Positions 28,426 to 35,290 of a stretch of DNA of 35,290 nt are shown here, one piece after another. A program made the translations under genes and the position numbers. The notes below the pieces were generated by a model. That model was not told where the DNA came from. It did no database searches and saw nothing but the letters and a program-made list of their open reading frames with translations. The stretch comes from Rickettsiales bacterium. Lineage in GTDB: Bacteria; Pseudomonadota; Alphaproteobacteria; Rickettsiales; UBA8987. The DNA is taken from positions 1 through 35,290 of the forward strand of contig JANRLM010000020.1 of assembly GCA_033762595.1 (NCBI GenBank), in the 5' to 3' direction. How positions within the stretch are numbered: the first letter of the stretch is position 1; each line of letters begins with the position of its first letter.

Positions 28426-29754
28426 ATGTGGAATGAGAAAAACATAGCGGAATATTTAGGTTGTGAGGTTAAATTAAAATTTAACTCTGATAAAATTTCT
28501 ATTGATTCTCGTAAAATAGAAAAAGGCGATATTTATCTCGGCTTAAAAGGTGAAGTTCATAACGGCAATAAATTTGCAGAAGATGCTCTCAAAAAAGGTG
28601 CGGTTGCCGTTATAATTGATGATGAAAATTATGCTCATCTTGAAAAAACAATTTTAGTTGCAGATAGCCTAAAAGCCTTGCAAAGGCTTGCTTACAAAAA
28701 GCGTCGAAATTCAAAAGCAAAATTTATCGGCGTTACTGGAAGCGTTGGGAAAACCACCGCAAAAGAGCTTCTCGCAAAAATTTTATCTAGCTATTACAGG
28801 GTGCATTGGACGCAAGGAAATCTAAATAATCACATCGGGCTTCCCCTCACAATCGTTAATATGCCTGAAAATACCCAATACGCAGTGCTTGAAATGGGTA
28901 TGAATCACGCGGGTGAAATTTCCGATTTATGCAGAATAGCTCACCCTCATATTGCTGGTATTACTTGGGTTTCAGAAGCTCATATTGAAAATTTTTCTGA
29001 TGGCTTGGAAGGTATCGCAAGGGCAAAGGCTGAAATATTAGAATTTCTAGTGCCTGATGGCTGTGGTGTAATTCCAGCAGATAATCAATTTTATGAAATG
29101 CTCACTGAAATTGCTGAGGAAAACGGCATTAGTGATTTGCTTTCCTTCGGTAAAGTCGCTTGTGAATGCAGTGATGAGGGGGATTTTATCACCGCAAATA
29201 TTGTTGATCAAATTGTTAATATTCCAAAAAATTTATGCGAATATTTTGTTGAAAATAATATCTTATTTGCGCTCACAATCGCTGCCTATATTGGCTTGGA
29301 TCTTGAAGATGCGATTGAAGCAATTAAAGAGTTAAAGCCAGTTAAGGGCAGGGGTGCTGAAATCCAGCTTAAAAATGGAGCTGTAGTAATTGATGACTCC
29401 TACAATGCCAGCCCTGAGAGTATGAAAAAAGCTCTTGCAAACCTCTCTAAAAAGCAGGGATATACAAGGAAAATCGCAATTCTTGGTGATATGAAGGAGC
29501 TCGGCAAGCATTCAAAAGAATATCACGAATCTCTAGCTGAGCATCTTAAAAACATTGATTTTCTTATCACTTGCGGTGCTGATATGAAATATCTTTCAAC
29601 TAAAGCCAAAGGAAAAATCAAGGAAATCAAGCATTTCAAAGATTATCAAGAATGTTTAGGTGAAATTAATAATATCCTCAAAAAAGGTGATATCGCCCTA
29701 ATTAAAGGATCTCACAGCTCTAATATGTATAAATTAGTTGAAGCATTGGGTTGA
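28426..29754 (+). CDS. murF: UDP-MurNAc-tripeptide:D-alanyl-D-alanine ligase
   Basis: Completes the peptidoglycan precursor by adding D-Ala-D-Ala. The 442-aa protein has the P-loop GVTGSVGKTT (102-111), then TQGNLNNHIGLPLTI, EMGMNHAGEI, the KPVKGRG motif and IDDSYNASPESM, and the C-terminal ILGDMKELG. It is the last gene of the tRNA-Gln-pth-murE-murF run; mraY, the usual next gene, is absent. The 96 bases after it, up to ppdK, contain only a weak imperfect inverted repeat (AATTCCTAA/TTAGAATT, 29771-29792). Confidence 0.97.
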   Translation: MWNEKNIAEYLGCEVKLKFNSDKISIDSRKIEKGDIYLGLKGEVHNGNKFAEDALKKGAVAVIIDDENYAHLEKTILVADSLKALQRLAYKKRRNSKAKFIGVTGSVGKTTAKELLAKILSSYYRVHWTQGNLNNHIGLPLTIVNMPENTQYAVLEMGMNHAGEISDLCRIAHPHIAGITWVSEAHIENFSDGLEGIARAKAEILEFLVPDGCGVIPADNQFYEMLTEIAEENGISDLLSFGKVACECSDEGDFITANIVDQIVNIPKNLCEYFVENNILFALTIAAYIGLDLEDAIEAIKELKPVKGRGAEIQLKNGAVVIDDSYNASPESMKKALANLSKKQGYTRKIAILGDMKELGKHSKEYHESLAEHLKNIDFLITCGADMKYLSTKAKGKIKEIKHFKDYQECLGEINNILKKGDIALIKGSHSSNMYKLVEALG

Positions 29755-29850
29755 TAGAAACATAAATAAAAATTCCTAATTTATTAGAATTTCTTATTGA
29801 ATTACCTGCAAAAAAAGCTAAAAACTACCTCAAAACTTAGATTTTTGGTT

Positions 29851-32532
29851 ATGACTAAATGGGTATATAATTTTGGTAATGGTAATGCAGAGGGCGAAGG
29901 CTCAATGAAAAATCTGCTCGGCGGTAAAGGTGCAAACCTTGCGGAAATGAGCCGCGTTGGCCTGCCTGTTCCCCCCGGTTTTACCATCACTACGGAAGTC
30001 TGCACAGCTTATTATGAAAATAATCGCAAATATCCTGACGCCCTTGAAAAGCAAGTTGCGGAAGGAGTTGCCCATATTGAAAAAATTCTTGGCAAAAAAT
30101 TTGGGGATAAATCTAACCCACTTTTAGTTTCGGTTCGCTCGGGTGCAAGGGCTTCAATGCCGGGAATGATGGATACAATCCTCAATCTAGGTTTGAATGA
30201 TGAAACAGTTGAAGGCTTAGCTCAAAAAAGCGGAAATCCTAGATTTGCCTATGATTCATATCGTAGATTCATTCAAATGTATTCTGATGTTGTGCTTGAA
30301 ATTGATAAGCATTTATTTGAAGAAATTTTGGATCTCAAAAAGCAAGATAAAGGCGTTATGCTTGATACTGAGCTTGATGCTAATGATATGAAAGATGTTG
30401 CAAGTAAATTCAAAAAGAAGGTTCAAGAAGAACTCGGCAAGCCATTTCCACAAGATGTAAAAGAACAATTATGGGGTGCAGTTGGCGCAGTTTTTTCAAG
30501 CTGGATGAATGATAGAGCAATCACTTATCGCAGAATGTATGACATTCCAGAAAGCTGGGGAACTGCTGTTAATGTGCAATCAATGGTATTTGGAAATACT
30601 GGTGAAAATAGTGCAACTGGCGTTGCTTTCACTCGTAACCCTTCAACTGGTGAAAAATCTTTTTATGGTGAATATTTAATCAATGCGCAAGGTGAAGATG
30701 TAGTTGCAGGCATTCGCACGCCTCAGCAAATCACGATTGCAGGCAAATTAGAGCAAAAAAGCAAACTTCCAGCGATGGAAGAAACCCTACCAGAAGTTTA
30801 TAATCAGCTGGTTGATATTTATAAAAAACTTGAGAAGCACTACCGCGATATGCAGGATATTGAATTCACAGTTGAAGATGGAAAGCTCTGGATGTTGCAA
30901 ACTCGTAATGGCAAACGCACTTCAAAAGCTGCAATCAAAATTGCAGTTGATATGGTGGCAGAAGGCTTGATTTCTAAAGATGAAGCTTTGCTTCGTGTAT
31001 CACCTGATGAGCTTGATAAATTACTTCACCCAACGCTTGATCCAAAAGCGAAAAAACAAATTATTGCAAAAGGCTTGCCAGCTTCCCCAGGTGCTGCTTG
31101 CGGAAAAATTGTATTCACTGCAAATGAGGCAGAAGAGCTTGCGAAAAAAGAAGAAGCGGTGATTCTTGTTCGTGCGGAAACCAGCCCTGAAGATATTCAC
31201 GGAATGGCCGCTGCAAAAGGAATTCTGACCTCTCGTGGTGGTATGACATCTCACGCAGCGGTAGTTGCTAGAGGCATGGGAACGCCTTGCGTTTCAGGTG
31301 CTGGATCGGTTAATATCAATTTGAAAGAGAGAAAAATAACTATTGGTAATATCACCCTTAAAGATGGCGATATTATTACTATTGATGGCTCAACTGGTGA
31401 GGTGATTCTTGGTAAAGTTCCAACAATTGATCCTGAGCTTTCAGGAGAATTTGAAACCCTGATGAAATGGGCTGATGAAACCAGAACCCTTAAAGTTCGT
31501 ACTAATGCTGAAACCCCGCAAGATTGCAGAACAGCTAGAAAATTCGGTGCGGAAGGTATTGGTTTATGCCGCACTGAACATATGTTTTTTGATGCAGAAC
31601 GTATCATCGCAATTCGTGAAATGATTGTTGCAAGTGATGAAGTTGGTCGCAGAAAAGCGATCGCAAAATTACTTCCTTATCAACGCAAAGATTTTGTTGA
31701 TATTTTTGAAATTATGGAAGGCTTGCCAGTTACAATCCGCTTGCTTGACCCACCTTTGCACGAATTTATCCCGCATACTGATGAGGAAATCGCTGAGGTT
31801 TCTAAGGCTTCTGGTGTTTCTGCTGAGAAAATTAAAACTCGCACGAAAGAGCTTCACGAATCAAACCCGATGCTTGGTCACAGAGGTTGCAGGCTTGGTA
31901 TAACTTATCCTGAGCTTTATGAAATGCAGGCGAGAGCAATTTTTGAAGCAGCGATTGATGCAGCAAAATCAGGCAAAAAAGTTTTGCCAGAAATAATGAT
32001 TCCGCTTGTGTTAAATCCGAAGGAATTAAGCACTCTTAAAAAATTAGTTAATCAAACTGCTGAAAAAGTATTCTCTGAAAAAGGCTCAAAAATTGAGTAT
32101 TTAGTTGGCACGATGATTGAACTTCCGCGTGCAGCTTTAGTTGCTGATAAGATTGCAGAAAATGCTGAATTCTTCAGTTTTGGCACTAATGATTTAACGC
32201 AAACAACGCTTGGAATTTCTCGTGATGATGCAGGAAGTTTCATTCCGCAATATATAGAAAAAGGCATTTTTGAAAAAGATCCATTTGCCGTTCTTGATAC
32301 TGAAGGCGTTGGCCAACTTATTGAACTCGCCGCTGAAAGAGGCAAAAAAACTCGCAAAGATATCAAGCTTGGTATTTGTGGTGAACATGGTGGCAACCCG
32401 CCATCAATTGAGTTTTGTCATAATGCTGGTTTGAATTATGTTTCTTGCTCGCCTTTCCGTGTGCCAATTGCAAGGCTCTCTGCAGCTCAAGCAACCATCA
32501 AAGCGAAGCAAAAACTCAAAAAAGCTGCTTAA
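29851..32532 (+). CDS. ppdK: Pyruvate, phosphate dikinase
   Basis: Reversibly interconverts pyruvate, ATP and phosphate with PEP, AMP and pyrophosphate. From ATG 29851 the protein has 893 aa, the usual size. Domains in order: ATP-grasp nucleotide domain from residue 1 (NLLGGKGANLAEMSRVGLPV; SVRSGARASMPGMMDTILN), the swivelling domain with catalytic H468 in GGMTSHAAVVARGMG, and the C-terminal PEP domain with EHMFF, LVGTMIELPRAAL and catalytic C866 in SCSPFRVPIARL. The frame opens 18 codons earlier at a TTG, but those residues have no family character. The enzyme links to enolase encoded on the other side of the mur genes. It ends in a TTAA stop shared with the convergent alpha-E gene. Confidence 0.97.
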   Translation: MTKWVYNFGNGNAEGEGSMKNLLGGKGANLAEMSRVGLPVPPGFTITTEVCTAYYENNRKYPDALEKQVAEGVAHIEKILGKKFGDKSNPLLVSVRSGARASMPGMMDTILNLGLNDETVEGLAQKSGNPRFAYDSYRRFIQMYSDVVLEIDKHLFEEILDLKKQDKGVMLDTELDANDMKDVASKFKKKVQEELGKPFPQDVKEQLWGAVGAVFSSWMNDRAITYRRMYDIPESWGTAVNVQSMVFGNTGENSATGVAFTRNPSTGEKSFYGEYLINAQGEDVVAGIRTPQQITIAGKLEQKSKLPAMEETLPEVYNQLVDIYKKLEKHYRDMQDIEFTVEDGKLWMLQTRNGKRTSKAAIKIAVDMVAEGLISKDEALLRVSPDELDKLLHPTLDPKAKKQIIAKGLPASPGAACGKIVFTANEAEELAKKEEAVILVRAETSPEDIHGMAAAKGILTSRGGMTSHAAVVARGMGTPCVSGAGSVNINLKERKITIGNITLKDGDIITIDGSTGEVILGKVPTIDPELSGEFETLMKWADETRTLKVRTNAETPQDCRTARKFGAEGIGLCRTEHMFFDAERIIAIREMIVASDEVGRRKAIAKLLPYQRKDFVDIFEIMEGLPVTIRLLDPPLHEFIPHTDEEIAEVSKASGVSAEKIKTRTKELHESNPMLGHRGCRLGITYPELYEMQARAIFEAAIDAAKSGKKVLPEIMIPLVLNPKELSTLKKLVNQTAEKVFSEKGSKIEYLVGTMIELPRAALVADKIAENAEFFSFGTNDLTQTTLGISRDDAGSFIPQYIEKGIFEKDPFAVLDTEGVGQLIELAAERGKKTRKDIKLGICGEHGGNPPSIEFCHNAGLNYVSCSPFRVPIARLSAAQATIKAKQKLKKAA

Positions 32533-33467
32533 ACTACTTTATAAAAATAATCTTGGTAGATGCCGTCTCCGATGTCGTTTAATTTTTGCTGGATTAAATC
32601 AATATATTCGTGCAATCCGTAAAATTTTATCTCATCAACTTTTTTATGCTCAAGCTCTTTACTTAGATTAAAAAGGCTGTTGAATGAGTTACCCTTAAAT
32701 TCAGGAGAAATATTATTAATAGTTCTCAAAGCACCATTAATGCAATATCTAATGCTTCTTGGTAAATCTTTTTCTAGGATTAAAAACTTCAAGATTGAAT
32801 CATAATTAATGTGATTATAAGCCCTTCTATATGATTCAAAAGCACTAGCAGATTTTAGCAAAGCACCCCACTGAATATCATCAAGCGGAGTGTTAACATC
32901 TGTAATTGATGGTAACAAAATAAAATATTTTAGATCTAAAATTCGGCTGGTTTTATCAGCTCGCTCAAGCATTCTGCCAAGCCTAATAAAATGCCAACCT
33001 TCATCATGCATTAAAGTTCTATCAGTAGTGCCAACGAATAAATGGCTAGTTTTGATGATATTATCAAATAGCTCTTTATGATCTTCAGCGTCAAAATATT
33101 CTTCCTTATAATCTTTGATATTATGGTAAAGATTATTCAATTCCTCCCACATTTCTGGGGAAATTGACTCCCTAACTGTTCTTGCGTTAAAGCGAGCGGA
33201 ATTAACCGCTGAGATTATTGAATTTGGGTTTTCTTCATCAAAAGTAAGAAAATCTATAACTTTTTCTTTGCTGAAATTTGAGTGTTTTTTTTTGAAAGAT
33301 TCCTCTTCACCAAGAGCAATTATAATAGGCTCCCACTGCTCATTTAGAGTGCCAGAAGGCATATCCAACATTAAATGGTGATTCACATCAATAATGCGTG
33401 AAACATTCTCCGCACGCTCAACATAGCGTGAAAGCCAATATAAATTTTCTGCAACTCTACTAAGCAT
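32529..33467 (-). CDS. Alpha-E domain protein (DUF403/COG2307)
   Basis: A 312-aa all-helical protein with the family signature MLSRVAENLYWLSRYVERAEN at the N-terminus (diagnostic part NLYWLSRYVERAEN, 8-21), ARFNARTVRESIS in the middle, and HFIRLGRMLERADKTSRILD around 158-178. Alpha-E proteins usually sit beside circularly permuted ATP-grasp proteins and transglutaminase-like proteins, and have been predicted to help form or modify peptides; no reaction is proven to my knowledge. Here the ATP-grasp gene is on the same strand but separated by a toxin-antitoxin pair. The ATG abuts the antitoxin stop directly (TAA|ATG), so it is probably translated from the TA transcript. No transglutaminase gene is visible. 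Confidence 0.9.
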   Translation of the reverse strand: MLSRVAENLYWLSRYVERAENVSRIIDVNHHLMLDMPSGTLNEQWEPIIIALGEEESFKKKHSNFSKEKVIDFLTFDEENPNSIISAVNSARFNARTVRESISPEMWEELNNLYHNIKDYKEEYFDAEDHKELFDNIIKTSHLFVGTTDRTLMHDEGWHFIRLGRMLERADKTSRILDLKYFILLPSITDVNTPLDDIQWGALLKSASAFESYRRAYNHINYDSILKFLILEKDLPRSIRYCINGALRTINNISPEFKGNSFNSLFNLSKELEHKKVDEIKFYGLHEYIDLIQQKLNDIGDGIYQDYFYKVV

Positions 33468-33824
33468 TTAGATTCTCTTTTCTTTAGGGTTAATATTTAT
33501 CGGCTTAAAGCTCATTCTATATCCTAGAGTTTTTAGGATTGCCTCAAAGGTTTTTATCTTTGGGTTACCATCTTCTGAAAGCGCTGAATGCAAAGCCTGA
33601 CGGCTTATTTTTGATTTCTTAGCAATTTTAGCCAAACCGCCTTGTGCCTTAGCAAGCTGCCTGAAAAAATCTAGCAAAGCTAATAAATCTCCATCTTGCT
33701 CATATTCTTCAAGTGCAATTTTTAGGGCTAGTTTTGCTTTTTTAGTATCAGTTAATTCTTTTATTCTCAATTCCTCAAAAGAAACTAATGTATATTTACC
33801 TTTATTTAGATTTATATTTTTCAT
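33468..33824 (-). CDS. Antitoxin of a HigBA-like (HI1420/COG3636-type) module
   Basis: A 118-aa helix-turn-helix protein. LLALLDFFRQLAKAQGGLAK (47-66) leads into the HTH IAKKSKISRQALHSALSEDG (67-86), then NPKIKTFEAILKTLGYRMSF (87-106), the signature of the downstream partner in HI1419-HI1420 type addiction modules. It should neutralise the toxin and bind the operator upstream of the toxin gene. Toxin-first order and a 23-base overlap fit the family. There is no Shine-Dalgarno, so translation probably depends on toxin translation. The stop touches the alpha-E start codon. Confidence 0.88.
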   Translation of the reverse strand: MKNINLNKGKYTLVSFEELRIKELTDTKKAKLALKIALEEYEQDGDLLALLDFFRQLAKAQGGLAKIAKKSKISRQALHSALSEDGNPKIKTFEAILKTLGYRMSFKPININPKEKRI

Positions 33825-34119
33825 AAATTTCTATTGCTTTTTTAATATCTTTTTTCTGAGTTAATTTATCACCTCCTGCTAAAAGCAGAATTATGTTTTT
33901 ACCTTCTTTGGCAAAATAAACTCTGTAACCTGAGCCAAAGAAAAACCTGAGTTCATAGATGTTTTTGTAAACATTCTTAAAATCTCCAAAGTTTCCAAAT
34001 TTTACTCGATTAATACGATTTTTAATTCTTTCTGATGTAATTTCATCAAGTGCATCTATCCAATCTTGATAAAAACTCCAACCATATTCATCATAAAGAA
34101 TAGAAACTTCGTAAAACAT
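33802..34119 (-). CDS. Toxin of a HigBA-like (HI1419-type, RelE/ParE fold) module
   Basis: A 105-aa protein with the RelE/ParE-fold landmarks of the HI1419 (TIGR02683) group: FYQDWIDAL (16-24), RINRVKFGNFGD (35-46), IYELRFFFGSGYRVYF (54-69) and LLAGGDKLTQKKDIKKA (79-95). Members are mostly ribosome-dependent or free mRNA endoribonucleases; the target here is unknown. The core is intact with no frameshift, so the module looks active. Transcription predicted from the consensus promoter begins only about three bases before the ATG, so the mRNA may be nearly leaderless. Sits between the ATP-grasp and alpha-E genes. Confidence 0.88.
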   Translation of the reverse strand: MFYEVSILYDEYGWSFYQDWIDALDEITSERIKNRINRVKFGNFGDFKNVYKNIYELRFFFGSGYRVYFAKEGKNIILLLAGGDKLTQKKDIKKAIEIYEKYKSK

Positions 34120-34128
34120 TAGAATTTT

Positions 34129-34167
34129 ATTATAAAAAATATTTATAATATGTCAAGTTAACTTGAC
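34129..34167 (-). promoter_or_regulatory. TA promoter with overlapping palindromic operator
   Basis: On the minus strand a perfect TTGACA (34156-34151), a 16-base spacer and a perfect TATAAT (34134-34129) precede the toxin gene. A perfect 16-bp palindrome GTCAAGTTAACTTGAC (34152-34167) covers most of the -35, as expected for autorepression by the antitoxin or the TA complex. The operator begins 14 bases after the ATP-grasp stop. Confidence 0.85.
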
Positions 34168-34180
34168 GCTAAAAGGAAGC

Positions 34181-35290
34181 TCAAGCCACCACCCATGTAT
34201 CTTTACTGCCACCACCTTGAGAGGAATTTACCACCAAAGAACCCTTGCGAAGTGCCACTCTGGTAAGCCCACCAGGTGAAATATAAGTTTCTTTTCCATA
34301 AAGAATATAGGGGCGTAAATCAACATGCCGAGGCTCAATACCATCACTTGTGATGGTTGGAACAGTTGAAAGTGCCAGAACAGGCTGTGCGATGTAATTT
34401 CGCGGGTCATCATTTATTTTATCAATAAATTCCTGCTGTTGTTCTTTTGTAGAATGAGGGCCAATTAGAAGACCATATCCACCAGATAAAGTTGCGGCTT
34501 TTACTACTAAATTATGGATATTTTCAATCACATATTTTCTATCTTCCTCACGCCAGCATAAATAAGTTGGAACATTATTTAGAATGGCTTCCTCACCTAA
34601 ATAATATTTTATAATTTCAGGAACATAAGCGTAAATAACTTTATCATCAGCAATCCCAACGCCCGGTGCGTTTGCAAGTGCAACATTCCCCGCAAGATAC
34701 GCACTCATAATACCCGGAACGCCAAGCATAGAATCAGGACGGAAGAATTTTGGATCTAAAAATGAATCATCAATTCTGCGATAAATTACATCAACTTTTT
34801 GCAAACCCTTCGTGGTTTTCATATAAACGATTTCATCACGAACAACTAAATCAGAGCCTTCCACAAGCTGAACGCCCATTTGTTGTGCTAAGTAAGAATG
34901 TTCAAAATATGCGGAGTTAAAAATACCAGGGGTTAAAACCACGATATTCGGATTATCTGCGTCGCTTAAATGCCGGAGAGTATTGAATAATTGGCTTGGA
35001 TAATTACTAACAGGGCGAAGATTTATAGTGCTAAAAATTTGAGGAAAAGTGCGTTTTAGAACATTTCGATTTTCCAAAACATAAGAAACGCCAGAAGGGC
35101 AACGCAAATTATCTTCCAGAATATAATACTCGCCATCACCACCACGAACTAAATCAATGCCACTAATATGCACCCACACATCTTTTGGCGGGCGGAAGCC
35201 ATCAAGCTGAGGAATGTAAAACTCACTTTTGAAGATTAAATCTTCGGGGATAATTTTATCTTTGAAGATTTTTTTCTCGCCGTAACAATC
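34181..35290 (-). CDS. Circularly permuted ATP-grasp protein (COG2308), N-terminus outside window
   Basis: The frame is open to the right edge (369 codons visible plus stop); the family is usually about 470 aa, so roughly 100 residues are missing. Visible from the edge: a segment [20 protein letters not shown], then [17 protein letters not shown], the diagnostic [35 protein letters not shown] and LCWREED, and near the C-terminus the phosphate/ATP-binding [29 protein letters not shown] and [12 protein letters not shown]. An apparent GTG start at 35179 is internal and is rejected. The protein is predicted to form amide bonds on peptides with its alpha-E partner; that is family inference. The TA module is inserted 14 bases after its stop. 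Confidence 0.93.
   Translation of the reverse strand, partial: DCYGEKKIFKDKIIPEDLIFKSEFYIPQLDGFRPPKDVWVHISGIDLVRGGDGEYYILEDNLRCPSGVSYVLENRNVLKRTFPQIFSTINLRPVSNYPSQLFNTLRHLSDADNPNIVVLTPGIFNSAYFEHSYLAQQMGVQLVEGSDLVVRDEIVYMKTTKGLQKVDVIYRRIDDSFLDPKFFRPDSMLGVPGIMSAYLAGNVALANAPGVGIADDKVIYAYVPEIIKYYLGEEAILNNVPTYLCWREEDRKYVIENIHNLVVKAATLSGGYGLLIGPHSTKEQQQEFIDKINDDPRNYIAQPVLALSTVPTITSDGIEPRHVDLRPYILYGKETYISPGGLTRVALRKGSLVVNSSQGGGSKDTWVVA

Noticed and set aside
29771-29795. Terminator between murF and ppdK
   Set aside because: The stem is AT-only with a bulge and no convincing T-run; too weak to call.
29797-29850. TTG-initiated extension of ppdK
   Set aside because: Residues are unlike PPDK; ATG 29851 begins the conserved TKWVYNFG.
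35179-35179. GTG as the start of the ATP-grasp gene
   Set aside because: The frame is open and family-like upstream to the window edge, so this codon is an internal valine.

Overview
The window is AT-rich, densely packed bacterial DNA that reads as a fragment of an alphaproteobacterial chromosome. The support is NuoB and NuoD sequences very close to the mitochondrial/alphaproteobacterial type, an NDUFAF5-like complex I assembly protein, pyruvate phosphate dikinase, and a meso-diaminopimelate-type MurE. Strong A+T bias, scattered operons and several subunit genes parted from their usual partners (pheT without pheS, glyS without glyQ, nuoB-nuoD without nuoC) point towards a Rickettsiales- or Holosporales-like lineage, though the exact order is an inference. 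A single flhB suggests a flagellated relative. Complete peptidoglycan enzymes (MurA, MurE, MurF) and CoA genes (PanD, CoaBC) argue against an extremely reduced symbiont.

Layout. 1-8.4 kb: an incomplete membrane-protein gene, rsmA and a YhdP/AsmA-like envelope gene on the minus strand; flhB on the plus strand; then pheT and an NDUFAF5-like gene (minus). 8.5-11.4 kb: an ABC-2 permease with a helical-repeat partner, then a palindromic heptamer repeat and an AlaC-like aminotransferase. 11.4-14.1 kb: infC, with an unusual repetitive N-terminal extension and a probable AUA start, and a nuoB-nuoD pair. 14.3-17.2 kb: a 982-residue orphan protein carrying a G9 tract. 17.2-17.6 kb: a gene-free repeat island (heptamer inverted repeats around GC-rich hairpins). 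17.6-21.0 kb: murA, coaBC, secG, panD. 21.1-22.7 kb: a tightly coupled three-gene accessory cassette (a TIGR04255-like protein plus two small uncharacterised proteins). 22.8-32.5 kb: glyS, eno, tRNA-Gln(UUG), pth-murE-murF, ppdK. 32.5-35.3 kb: alpha-E protein and circularly permuted ATP-grasp protein genes with a toxin-antitoxin module lodged between them.

Functionally the core genes serve translation (rsmA, pheT, glyS, infC, pth, tRNA-Gln), cell wall (murA, murE, murF), respiration (nuoB, nuoD, NDUFAF5-like), carbon metabolism (eno, ppdK), CoA (panD, coaBC) and export (secG, flhB). The accessory items most worth a second look are the 21.1-22.7 kb cassette, the 982-residue orphan, the infC extension and start, the TA insertion with its operator-promoter, and the heptamer repeats. 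All family assignments were made by reading the sequence; no database search was run.
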